From the NCBI GenBank assembly GCA_035526335.1, contig DATLCN010000046.1, positions 50,619 through 114,618 of the forward strand: a stretch of 64,000 bases of DNA, written 5' to 3'. Below are positions 25,256 to 32,827 of this stretch, piece after piece. Each line of letters starts with the position of its first letter. Within the stretch, counting starts at the first letter, position 1. This DNA comes from GCA-2861595 sp035526335 (GTDB lineage: Bacteria; Actinomycetota; Acidimicrobiia; Acidimicrobiales; GCA-2861595). The translations under genes were made by a program, and so were the position numbers. A model generated the notes under the pieces. That model saw nothing but the letters and a program-made list of their open reading frames with translations. It was not told the origin of the DNA and did not search any database.

Positions 25256-25561
25256 ATGAGCGTCGACGGGGGCTGGTACCTGACACTGGCGGCGATGCTC
25301 TTCACCATCGGCGCCGTCGGCCTCCTCGTTCGCCGCAACGTCCTGGTGATGTTCATGTGTGTAGAGCTCATGCTCAACGCCGTCAACCTCACCTTCGTCA
25401 CCTTCGCCCGCATGCTCGACGACATAGGCGGACAGGCCCTGGTCTTCTTCGTGCTGGTGGTAGCCGCGGCCGAAGTCGTGGTCGGGCTCGGCATCATCGT
25501 CTCCATCTTCCGGCGCCGCGGCGGCACCACCGCCGACGACCTCCACCTCCTCAAGGGATAG
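25256..25561 (+). CDS. nuoK: NADH-quinone oxidoreductase subunit K (operon 1)
   Basis: A 101-residue three-helix antiporter-like subunit of normal length. The second helix VMFMCVELMLNAVNLTFVTF carries the conserved Glu for proton transfer, and AAAEVVVGLGIIVSIF holds the second key Glu. ATG 25256 is preferred over upstream in-frame starts, which overlap nuoJ. The tail DDLHLLKG is typical. Confidence 0.94.
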   Translation: MSVDGGWYLTLAAMLFTIGAVGLLVRRNVLVMFMCVELMLNAVNLTFVTFARMLDDIGGQALVFFVLVVAAAEVVVGLGIIVSIFRRRGGTTADDLHLLKG

Positions 25562-25572
25562 CCCGGCCCAGC

Positions 25573-27522
25573 TTGCTCGACGTCGCCTATCTCATCCCCG
25601 CCCTGCCCCTCGCCGGCTTCGCCGTGCTGGTCTGCCTCGGACGCCGCGCCGGGGATCCCGGGGCCGGCTGGGTGGCCACCTCCGCCATCGGCCTGGCCTT
25701 CGTGTGCACCTTCCTCACGTTGCTGGAGCTGCTCGGCGAGAACGAGCACGCCCGTTCCGTCTCCAAGCCCATCTTCACCTGGATCAGGGCCGGCGGCTTC
25801 GAGGTGAAGGCCGGCCTCTTGATCGACCCGCTGTCGGTCACCATGGCCCTCTTCGTCACGGGCGTGGGGACCCTCATCCACCTCTACTCCATCGGCTACA
25901 TGAAGGGCGACGAGCGCTACCCCCGGTTCTTCGTGTACCTGAACCTGTTCGCCTTCTCCATGCTCATGCTCGTCCTGGGGGACAGCTTCCTGCTCACGTT
26001 CCTGGGGTGGGAGGGGGTGGGTGCGTGCTCCTACCTCCTCATCTCCTTCTGGTTCGAGCGCAACTCGGCGGCCAGCGCCGGCAAGAAGGCCTTCGTCGTC
26101 AACCGGGTCGGCGACTTCGGGTTCATGAGCGCCATCTTCCTCATCTTCGCCACCTTCGGGACCCTCGACTACAACGGCGTTCTCTCCAGGGTCGACGTGC
26201 TCACGACGACCACGGCCACTGCCATCGCCCTGCTGCTCTTCGTCGGCGCCTGCGGGAAGTCGGCGCAGCTTCCGCTGTTCGTGTGGCTCCCCGACGCCAT
26301 GGAGGGCCCGACGCCGGTGTCGGCGCTCATCCATGCCGCCACCATGGTGACCGCCGGGGTCTACCTGATGGCCCGGGTCAATCCCATCCTCGCCCTTTCC
26401 GACGACGCCCTCACCGTCATCGCCGTGGTCGGCGTGGCCACGGCCTTCTTCGCCGCCACCGTCGCCTGCGCCCAGAACGACATCAAGCGGGTCCTCGCCT
26501 ACTCCACCGTCTCCCAACTCGGGTTCATGTTCCTCGCCATCGGTTCGGGGGCCTATGTCGCCGCCATCTTCCACATGGTCACCCACGCCTTCTTCAAGGC
26601 CCTGCTGTTCCTGGGCGCCGGCTCGGTCATCCACGGGCTCCACGACCAGCAGGACATGAAGCACATGGGAGCCCTGCGCCGGCTCATGCCCGTCACCGCC
26701 GTCACATTCATCGTCGGCTGGCTGGCCATCGCCGGCGTGCCCCCGTTCGCCGGCTTCTGGTCCAAGGACGACATCCTGCTGGGCGCCTACGACAAGAGCC
26801 CCCTGCTCTGGGGCGTCGGGTTGGTCACGGCTCTGTTGACCGCCTATTACATGAGCCGCCAGGTGTTCCTCGTCTTCTACGGCGGGGAGCGGTGGAAGGA
26901 GGCGCCGGCGGCGGACGCCGATGCGCGTGCCGGCGCCCTCGACGAGGGTGGTCACGGCGGTGGGCACGGGGGCGGGCACGGCCGCGCTCCCCATGAGGGT
27001 CCCTGGGTCATGACCCTGCCCCTCGTGGTGCTGGCCGGTCTGGCCGCGGTGGGCGGCCTGCTCAACCTGCCGTTCGGCAACTGGGCCCGCCTCGAGCACT
27101 GGCTCGAGCCCATCTTCGGCGACAACCTCCGCAACGTGGTGGCCACCTCGGGTCACAAGCAGGCACTCGCCGCCTCCGCCGGCGCCGCCGCCCTGGCCGG
27201 GATCGCCATCGCCTACAGCATCTTCGTCCGGGGCCGGCGCACCACCGCCTTCGAGCCGCCCATACTCCAACGGGCCTGGGGCATCGACGCCTTTTACTCC
27301 AGGCTCATCGAGAAGCCGGGCCAAGCCCTGTCGGACTTCGCCGCCCGGGTGATCGACGCCAGGGTCATCGACGGCGCCGTCAACGGGATCGCCTCGGCAG
27401 TCCGCTCCGGCGGGGGCCAGCTGCGCAAGGTGCAGACCGGGTACGTGCGCAACTACGCCCTCGGCGTGGCGTTCGGGGCGACCGTGCTGCTCGGCCTCGT
27501 CGTCGTCAGGACGGGGGCCTGA
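25573..27522 (+). CDS. nuoL: NADH-quinone oxidoreductase subunit L (operon 1)
   Basis: A 649-residue antiporter-like subunit with about 16 helices, including the long lateral helix near the C-terminus. Conserved stretches are FLGWEGVGACSYLLISFWF, AFVVNRVGDFGFM and LPLFVWLPDAMEGPTPVSAL. TTG 25573 is the first start after the nuoK stop that gives the hydrophobic N-terminus; its ribosome site is weak. An odd feature is a His/Gly-rich loop at about residues 457-475, encoded near 26943-26995, with GGHGGGHGGGHGRAPHEG. Confidence 0.93.
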   Translation: MLDVAYLIPALPLAGFAVLVCLGRRAGDPGAGWVATSAIGLAFVCTFLTLLELLGENEHARSVSKPIFTWIRAGGFEVKAGLLIDPLSVTMALFVTGVGTLIHLYSIGYMKGDERYPRFFVYLNLFAFSMLMLVLGDSFLLTFLGWEGVGACSYLLISFWFERNSAASAGKKAFVVNRVGDFGFMSAIFLIFATFGTLDYNGVLSRVDVLTTTTATAIALLLFVGACGKSAQLPLFVWLPDAMEGPTPVSALIHAATMVTAGVYLMARVNPILALSDDALTVIAVVGVATAFFAATVACAQNDIKRVLAYSTVSQLGFMFLAIGSGAYVAAIFHMVTHAFFKALLFLGAGSVIHGLHDQQDMKHMGALRRLMPVTAVTFIVGWLAIAGVPPFAGFWSKDDILLGAYDKSPLLWGVGLVTALLTAYYMSRQVFLVFYGGERWKEAPAADADARAGALDEGGHGGGHGGGHGRAPHEGPWVMTLPLVVLAGLAAVGGLLNLPFGNWARLEHWLEPIFGDNLRNVVATSGHKQALAASAGAAALAGIAIAYSIFVRGRRTTAFEPPILQRAWGIDAFYSRLIEKPGQALSDFAARVIDARVIDGAVNGIASAVRSGGGQLRKVQTGYVRNYALGVAFGATVLLGLVVVRTGA

Positions 27523-27524
27523 CG

Positions 27525-29165
27525 ATGGGGTCCGACTTCCCGATCCTGAGCGTGATCGTCACGCTCCCGGCGCTCGGCGCCGTGCTCGTTGCCCTGCTCC
27601 CCCGGTCGCGGGAGGACCTCATCCGCAATGTCGGCCTGGTGGCCAGCCTGGGGGTGGCCGTTCTCACGATCATCCTTGCGGTCGACTTCGAGGCCGGCGT
27701 CGCCGGCTACCAGTTCCTGAGCGAGCACAGCTGGATCGAGGACTTCGGGATCTCCTGGATTCTCGGCGTCGACGGCATCTCGCTCTTCCTCGTGGTGCTC
27801 TCGGGCGTGCTGTTCCCCATAGCCCTGTACGGCCCCAAGGTCCACAAGGACCTGAAGTCGTACGTGGCGTGGATGCTCGTTCTCGAAGCCGGCTGCCTCG
27901 GTTCGTTCCTGTCCCTCGACCTCTTCCTGTTCTTCCTGTTCTTCGAGATCACCCTCGTTCCCATGTACTTCATCATCGGAGGTTGGGGCTACGACAACCG
28001 GGTCTACGCCTCGGTCAAGTTCTTTCTCTACACGCTGTTCGGCTCGGCCTTCATGCTCGTCGGGATGCTGGCGCTGGTGTACCTCTCGGCCAAGGGGCGG
28101 GCGCCGGTGACCTTCGACATCCGGGAGCTGGCCGAGCGTGGCTCCGTCACCGGCGACACCGCCCGCTGGATCTTCCTCGCCTTCATGGCTGCCTTCGCGG
28201 TGAAGGTCCCGTTGTTCCCGGTCCACACCTGGCTGCCCGACGCCCACACCGAGGCGCCCACTGCGGGCTCGGTGATCCTGGCCGGTGTGCTCCTGAAACT
28301 CGGGACCTACGGCATCGTCCGCTTCGGGCTCACCCTCTTCCCGCAGGCGGCGGTGGACCTGGCCCCGCTCCTGCTCACTCTCGCCGTCATCGGGATCATC
28401 TACGGGGCACTGGTGGCCACCGTGCAGAAGGACCTCAAACGGCTGGTGGCCTATTCGTCGGTGGCCCACCTCGGGTTCATCGTGCTCGGCACCTTTGCGT
28501 TCACGAACCAGGGACTGTCCGGCGGGGTGCTCCAGATGGTCAACCACGGCCTGTCGACCGGAGCCCTCTTCCTTCTCGTCGGCATGATCTACGAGCGTCG
28601 CCACACCCGCCAGATCGCCGAGCTCAATGGTCTGCAGAAGTCGATGCCCCTGCTCGCCGCCGTCTTCACCGTGGTGATGATGTCGTCGATCGGACTGCCG
28701 GGCCTCAACGGCTTCGTCGGCGAGTTCCTCATCCTCATCGGCACCTTCGTCGCCCACCGCTGGTGGGCCGTGGTGGCCACCGGCGGGGTCGTCCTCGCCG
28801 CCCTCTACCTGTTGTGGGCCTACCAGAGGGTGTTCCACGGCACGCCCACGGGCGACAACGTCGGCCTCGCCGACATGACCCGCAGGGAGAAGACGGTGAT
28901 GGCGCCCCTGGTGGTGCTGATCGTGTTCCTCGGCATCTACCCCAAGCCGGTGCTCGATCGCATCGACCCGTCCGTGGACCGTCTCATCGACCATGTCGAG
29001 TCCCGCACCGACTACCGCCAACCTGCGGTGGCCGCCGACCTGGCGGGCAACACCAGGGCCGCCGAACGCGGAATCGCGCGGCAGCAGGCCGGGGTCGAGG
29101 CGGAGGAGCGGGCCGCGACGGAGCACGAGGGCGCCGGCCACATCCACCCGGGGGCTCACCGATGA
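27525..29165 (+). CDS. nuoM: NADH-quinone oxidoreductase subunit M (operon 1)
   Basis: A 546-residue antiporter-like proton-pumping subunit. GVDGISLFLVVLSG, FFLFFEITLVPMYFIIGGWG, FKVPLFPVHTWLPDAHTEAP (here AVKVPLFPVHTWLPDAHTEA) and GLPGLNGFVGEFLIL are signature segments with the conserved Lys/Glu/His of the proton path. The last 70 residues are a soluble Ala/Glu-rich tail. It begins 2 nt after the nuoL stop and overlaps nuoN by 4 nt. Confidence 0.94.
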   Translation: MGSDFPILSVIVTLPALGAVLVALLPRSREDLIRNVGLVASLGVAVLTIILAVDFEAGVAGYQFLSEHSWIEDFGISWILGVDGISLFLVVLSGVLFPIALYGPKVHKDLKSYVAWMLVLEAGCLGSFLSLDLFLFFLFFEITLVPMYFIIGGWGYDNRVYASVKFFLYTLFGSAFMLVGMLALVYLSAKGRAPVTFDIRELAERGSVTGDTARWIFLAFMAAFAVKVPLFPVHTWLPDAHTEAPTAGSVILAGVLLKLGTYGIVRFGLTLFPQAAVDLAPLLLTLAVIGIIYGALVATVQKDLKRLVAYSSVAHLGFIVLGTFAFTNQGLSGGVLQMVNHGLSTGALFLLVGMIYERRHTRQIAELNGLQKSMPLLAAVFTVVMMSSIGLPGLNGFVGEFLILIGTFVAHRWWAVVATGGVVLAALYLLWAYQRVFHGTPTGDNVGLADMTRREKTVMAPLVVLIVFLGIYPKPVLDRIDPSVDRLIDHVESRTDYRQPAVAADLAGNTRAAERGIARQQAGVEAEERAATEHEGAGHIHPGAHR

Positions 29166-30703
29166 GCCCGGCGCTGCTCGCCCAGGTGGGTGGCACCACC
29201 CGCCCACCCCTCGAGTTGCCGGACGTCGAGTACTCGGCGATGGCGCCGGCCCTGATCCTGATCGCCGGCGCACTGATCCTCCTGGTGTGGGTGTCGGTGG
29301 TGCGGCGCCGGCCTCCCTGGCTGTGGGCGGTCTTCACCCTCGCCACCGGCGCCGCCTCGATGGGTGCCTCGTTGTGGCTCTGGTTCGACGTGCGCGACGA
29401 CGGAGCCCGGCGGGCGGTTTCCGACGCCCTGGCCATCGACGGGTTCTCGGTGTTCTTCTTCGTCCTGATCGGCGTCGCCGTGATCCTCGGCGCCCTGCTG
29501 GGCGAGGGATACCTCCGGCGGGAGGGGTTCGGTGGTCCCGAGTTCTACGTCCTGATGCTGCTGTCCGCCTCCGGTGCGATGTTCATGGCCGCGGCCAACG
29601 ACCTCATCGTGGTGTTCCTCGGGCTGGAGATCCTCTCGATCGCCCTGTACGTGCTCGCCGGATTCCACGGCCGGCGCCTCGAATCGCGCGAGGCGGCGAT
29701 GAAGTACTTCGTGCTCGGCGCCTTCTCCTCGGCCCTGTTCCTGTACGGCGTGGCCCTGGTCTACGGGGCCACCGGCTCCACCAACCTCGTCGGCATCGCC
29801 CGATACCTGGCTGACAATCTCGCCCTCAACAACGGCGTGCTGCTGGCCGGCATGGCCCTGCTCCTGGTCGGCCTGGGGTTCAAGGTGGCGATCGTGCCCT
29901 TCCACACCTGGACGCCCGACGTGTACCAGGGGGCGCCCTCACCGGCCACCGGCTTCATGGCCGCCGCGGCCAAGGCCGCCGGTTTTGCCGCGTTGCTCAG
30001 GATCTTCTTCTCCACCTTCTCCACCCTGCGCCTCGACTGGCAGCCGGTCATCTGGGGCCTGGCCATCGTCACCCTGCTGGTGGGATCGGTGCTGGCCGTG
30101 GTGCAGACCGACATCAAACGCATGCTGGCGTACTCCTCCATCAGCCACGCCGGATACGTCCTCATCGGCCTCCAGGCCGGCAGCACCAACGGCATCGCCG
30201 GGTCGCTGTTCTACCTGCTGGCCTACACGTTCCTCGTGATCGGCAGCTTCGCCGTGATCACCGCCGTCGGTCGACGGGGCGACTCCCGTCACTCCCTCGG
30301 CACCTACCAGGGCCTGGCGGCCAGCCGGCCCGCTCTGGCGATGGCTTTCGCCGTCCTGCTGCTGGCTCAGGCCGGCGTGCCGTTCACCACCGGGTTCCTG
30401 GCCAAGTTCTACGTGATCTCCGCGGCCGTCGAGTCGAAGTCGTACGCCCTGGCATTGATCGGCATGTTGTCCGCTGTGGTGGCCGCCTTCTTCTACCTGA
30501 GGGTGACGGTGCTGATGTACATGACGCCGGCACCGGCCGACGAGGGCGCGGGCCTGAGCGGAGGCGTGGTGCAGGTGCCGCCGCGCCTCCCCCTGCCCCT
30601 CACGACGTGCATCGCGGTGGCCGTGGCCGTTGCTTTCACCATCGGCTTCGGCCTGCTCCCCTCGCCCATGGTCCATTTCGCCCGCCAGGCCACGTTGCTT
30701 TGA
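29162..30703 (+). CDS. nuoN: NADH-quinone oxidoreductase subunit N (operon 1)
   Basis: A 513-residue antiporter-like subunit with about 14 helices. EILSIALYVLAGF, SREAAMKYFVLGAFSSALFLYG (segment), VPFHTWTPDVYQGAPSPATG and QTDIKRMLAYSSISHAGY are typical. ATG 29162 overlaps the nuoM stop (ATGA). It is the last gene of the complete 14-gene operon. A weak CAGGC/GCCTG hairpin lies directly after the stop at 30704-30719. Confidence 0.93.
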   Translation: MSPALLAQVGGTTRPPLELPDVEYSAMAPALILIAGALILLVWVSVVRRRPPWLWAVFTLATGAASMGASLWLWFDVRDDGARRAVSDALAIDGFSVFFFVLIGVAVILGALLGEGYLRREGFGGPEFYVLMLLSASGAMFMAAANDLIVVFLGLEILSIALYVLAGFHGRRLESREAAMKYFVLGAFSSALFLYGVALVYGATGSTNLVGIARYLADNLALNNGVLLAGMALLLVGLGFKVAIVPFHTWTPDVYQGAPSPATGFMAAAAKAAGFAALLRIFFSTFSTLRLDWQPVIWGLAIVTLLVGSVLAVVQTDIKRMLAYSSISHAGYVLIGLQAGSTNGIAGSLFYLLAYTFLVIGSFAVITAVGRRGDSRHSLGTYQGLAASRPALAMAFAVLLLAQAGVPFTTGFLAKFYVISAAVESKSYALALIGMLSAVVAAFFYLRVTVLMYMTPAPADEGAGLSGGVVQVPPRLPLPLTTCIAVAVAVAFTIGFGLLPSPMVHFARQATLL

Positions 30704-30719
30704 CAGGCGGGCGGGCCTG
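30704..30719 (+). terminator. weak hairpin after nuoN
   Basis: CAGGC (30704-30708) and GCCTG (30715-30719) with a 6-nt loop directly follow the nuoN stop. The stem is only 5 bp and no T-tract follows, so termination is uncertain. The next gene, on the same strand, begins about 80 nt later. Confidence 0.25.
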
Positions 30720-30801
30720 GGTGCGCCCGAACGGCACCGGCTCCGCCCCCTCTGCGCCGGCCTCATTGCGGATGCCACCAAATTACGCCAAGGTTGTATC
30801 C

Positions 30802-31512
30802 GTGAAAACGAGGGTCCTGCTGGTCGACGATCATCGTGCTTTCGCGGAGGCGGTCGCGTTCCGGCTGGAATACGAACCGGAGCTGGAAGTAGTCGGGGTG
30901 GCTGCTTCCCGGGCGGATGCCGAGTCGTACCTCCGCACCACTGCCGTCGACGTGCTGGTGGTGGACCTTCGGCTCGGCGCCGAAGACGGCCTCGAGCTTG
31001 CCTCCGCTGCCCGCCAGGCCGTCCCCGGGCTCCAGGTGGTGGTACTGAGCCATGTCGACGACGTCGCTTTGGCGACGGCTGCTCTCCGGGCCGGGGCCCT
31101 GTCGTTCCTGAGCACGGAGACGACCAGCCATGATCTGGTAGCCGCTCTCAAGAGCGCCGGACGGGGCGAGATGTGGCTGGCGCCGGCGATGCTGGAGGCG
31201 GTGATCCGCCACCTCCTGGAGGCGGCACAGGGGGCTGCTTCCTGGCGGCCCCCGTTCTCCCTCCTCACGCCTCGCGAGATCGAGGTGCTCAACTGCATGG
31301 CAAGAGGCATGAGTTGCGCGGCCATCGCCGAGCAGCTGTCGCTGTCCACCCACACCGTGCGCAGTCACGTGCAGAACATGCTGAACAAGCTCAACGTCCA
31401 TTCGGGGCTGGAGGCCGTGGCGCTGGCGCGGAGAGCGGGCGTGGTTGACGCACCAGAGCCCGGATCGGCTCCGATGACGCTCGACATCGGAAGCATCCGC
31501 CAGGCCAGGTAG
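30802..31512 (+). CDS. LuxR-type two-component response regulator with atypical receiver
   Basis: A 236-residue DNA-binding regulator. Residues 1-120 are a receiver: VLLVDDH supplies the acidic pocket and VLVVDLRLGAEDG the phospho-accepting Asp. The conserved Lys near residue 105 is missing: GALSFLSTET stands where GYLLK-D is expected. Residues about 150-215 form a LuxR helix-turn-helix, LTPREIEVLNCMARGMSCAA and IAEQLSLSTHTVRSHVQNML. GTG 30802 has AAGG 8 nt upstream; ATG 30772 would add ten residues. No histidine kinase gene is adjacent. It converges with the lasso kinase gene, 7 nt away. Confidence 0.85.
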   Translation: MKTRVLLVDDHRAFAEAVAFRLEYEPELEVVGVAASRADAESYLRTTAVDVLVVDLRLGAEDGLELASAARQAVPGLQVVVLSHVDDVALATAALRAGALSFLSTETTSHDLVAALKSAGRGEMWLAPAMLEAVIRHLLEAAQGAASWRPPFSLLTPREIEVLNCMARGMSCAAIAEQLSLSTHTVRSHVQNMLNKLNVHSGLEAVALARRAGVVDAPEPGSAPMTLDIGSIRQAR

Positions 31513-31519
31513 GCGGTCG

Positions 31520-32497
31520 TCAGGCCGAAGATGCACCCGGCACCGACGCCGGGCAGCACGTGGCCACGATCTGCTCCACGAGCAGGGGGAGGGTTTCGTA
31601 GCTCCGCCGCCTCTCGAGCTGCCAGCCCGGGACAGCACCGACGAGACCGACCACCTCGGAGAAGCACCAGGCCTGATCCTCCTTGAGGGGAAGCTTGAAG
31701 CTCATGGCGTAGAGGTTGCGGATGGCGACTGATGCCTCCAGCGGGGTCAGGCGATCGCGCTTCTCGCTGTTCTTCAGCAGGATCACGCCGCCGATGGGCA
31801 CCGGGTCACCGGTACCCCGCCGGTGACCGTCGATCGACAGGTGGGACCGCCACTGGTCTCTGGCCACCACCGTCGTGCCGGTGAGGTCCATCCGTTCCGC
31901 ACTGTCCGGCCTCATGCGGAGGAGGGCCGGGCCAGGGAAGAGGACAGGTGTGGACGTGACGCGGCAGCAGCTGATGTCCTCCGCCAGCACCCGGTAGCCC
32001 GCCTGGTGGAAGGCGGCGGCAAGTGTGGTCTTGCCCGTTCCGCCCGGAGCGACGAACACCAGCGCCTGTCCCGCCACCTCCACGGCGGCGGCGTGCACAG
32101 CCAGGTCGCGGCGGGCGCGGAGGCACAAGCTGGCCGGATAGCTCCACAGCCGCTCCTCCCGATGGACCTCGTCCGGATCGGGCGGCATGGTGACCACCCC
32201 CGACCCGGTGTCGATTCCGAACCAACCCTCCTCGTTCACCTGCAGCCGGAGCTCACCTCCGACCTGGCGCAGCTCGGCTCGAAAAGGGCGTTCGGGGTGC
32301 CCTGTGAACAACGCCACGCGGGTGGAGCCAGGAGGGTCGTCCAACCTCTCCTCGGCGATCTGAAGGGGCACCCCGGATCCCGACCGGACGAACTGCAGCG
32401 GCACTGAAGAGGTGACGCCGAACCCGTAACAGCTGCCCACCGTGGCCTGCCCCGCCGCACCGGTGGTCGTGCCCGAACCCTCGAGCCTTCCCGCCAC
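31520..32497 (-). CDS. HPr-kinase-like protein of the lasso-peptide cluster
   Basis: A 325-residue protein. Residues about 130-290 resemble the C-terminal kinase domain of HPr kinase/phosphorylase, with a P-loop at 152-158 (PGGTGKTTLA) preceded by LAVHAAAVEVAGQALVFVA. Homologues in lasso clusters (paeninodin and pseudomycoidin types) phosphorylate the C-terminal Ser of the precursor. Here the precursor ends Ser-Pro, so the target is uncertain. The first 125 residues form a separate domain of unknown role. It is the last gene of the minus-strand A-C-B1-K operon, starting at GTG 8 nt after the B1 stop. Confidence 0.78.
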   Translation of the reverse strand: MAGRLEGSGTTTGAAGQATVGSCYGFGVTSSVPLQFVRSGSGVPLQIAEERLDDPPGSTRVALFTGHPERPFRAELRQVGGELRLQVNEEGWFGIDTGSGVVTMPPDPDEVHREERLWSYPASLCLRARRDLAVHAAAVEVAGQALVFVAPGGTGKTTLAAAFHQAGYRVLAEDISCCRVTSTPVLFPGPALLRMRPDSAERMDLTGTTVVARDQWRSHLSIDGHRRGTGDPVPIGGVILLKNSEKRDRLTPLEASVAIRNLYAMSFKLPLKEDQAWCFSEVVGLVGAVPGWQLERRRSYETLPLLVEQIVATCCPASVPGASSA

Positions 32498-32505
32498 CTG
32501 TCTGC

Positions 32506-32802
32506 TTACTCGTCGAGGCCGGCGTCGAACTGCGCCAGGTCACGCTCGCGCAGTGCTTCGAGGAACTCCGCCGCCTCCTCGTCCAGCCCAGCCGGCGGGT
32601 CGTCGATCCTGGTGCGCAGAGAGGTGAGCAACTGGGCGAAGGTGACCTCTTCCTCGAGAAGGCTCCAGATCAGGCCGCCGACCTCATTGACCCCGTGGTA
32701 CTGCGCGGAACCCACGTGGAGCACCACGCCGCCACTGCCTTCGGCCAGTTGCCGGTAGACCGCCTCGCTGTTCCGCCGCAGCCGCGTGTCGGGCTCGATC
32801 AT
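32506..32802 (-). CDS. PqqD-like lasso-peptide B1 protein (RiPP recognition element)
   Basis: A 98-residue PqqD-family protein. It contains AVYRQLAEGSGGVVLHVGSAQYHGVN followed by EVGGLIWSLLEEEVTF, split here over residues about 14-54. This is the beta-hairpin plus winged-helix pattern of RiPP recognition elements, which bind the leader peptide and deliver it to the B2 protease and the macrolactam synthetase. ATG 32802 is preceded by GGAGAGCGGAG; longer in-frame starts overlap the synthetase gene. It lies between the synthetase and kinase genes. Confidence 0.85.
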   Translation of the reverse strand: MIEPDTRLRRNSEAVYRQLAEGSGGVVLHVGSAQYHGVNEVGGLIWSLLEEEVTFAQLLTSLRTRIDDPPAGLDEEAAEFLEALRERDLAQFDAGLDE

Positions 32803-32827
32803 CTCCGCTCTCCAGCTGCGGCCGGGC

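Noticed and set aside
24877..27324. Minus-strand open frame of 815 codons opposite nuoJ-L
   Set aside because: Very rich in Gly, Glu and His, with no recognisable domain, and it fully overlaps three conserved complex I genes. It is the complement of GC-rich codons, not a gene.
27453..29273. Minus-strand open frame of 606 codons opposite nuoM
   Set aside because: No family motifs and complete overlap with a conserved NuoM. Considered a shadow frame.
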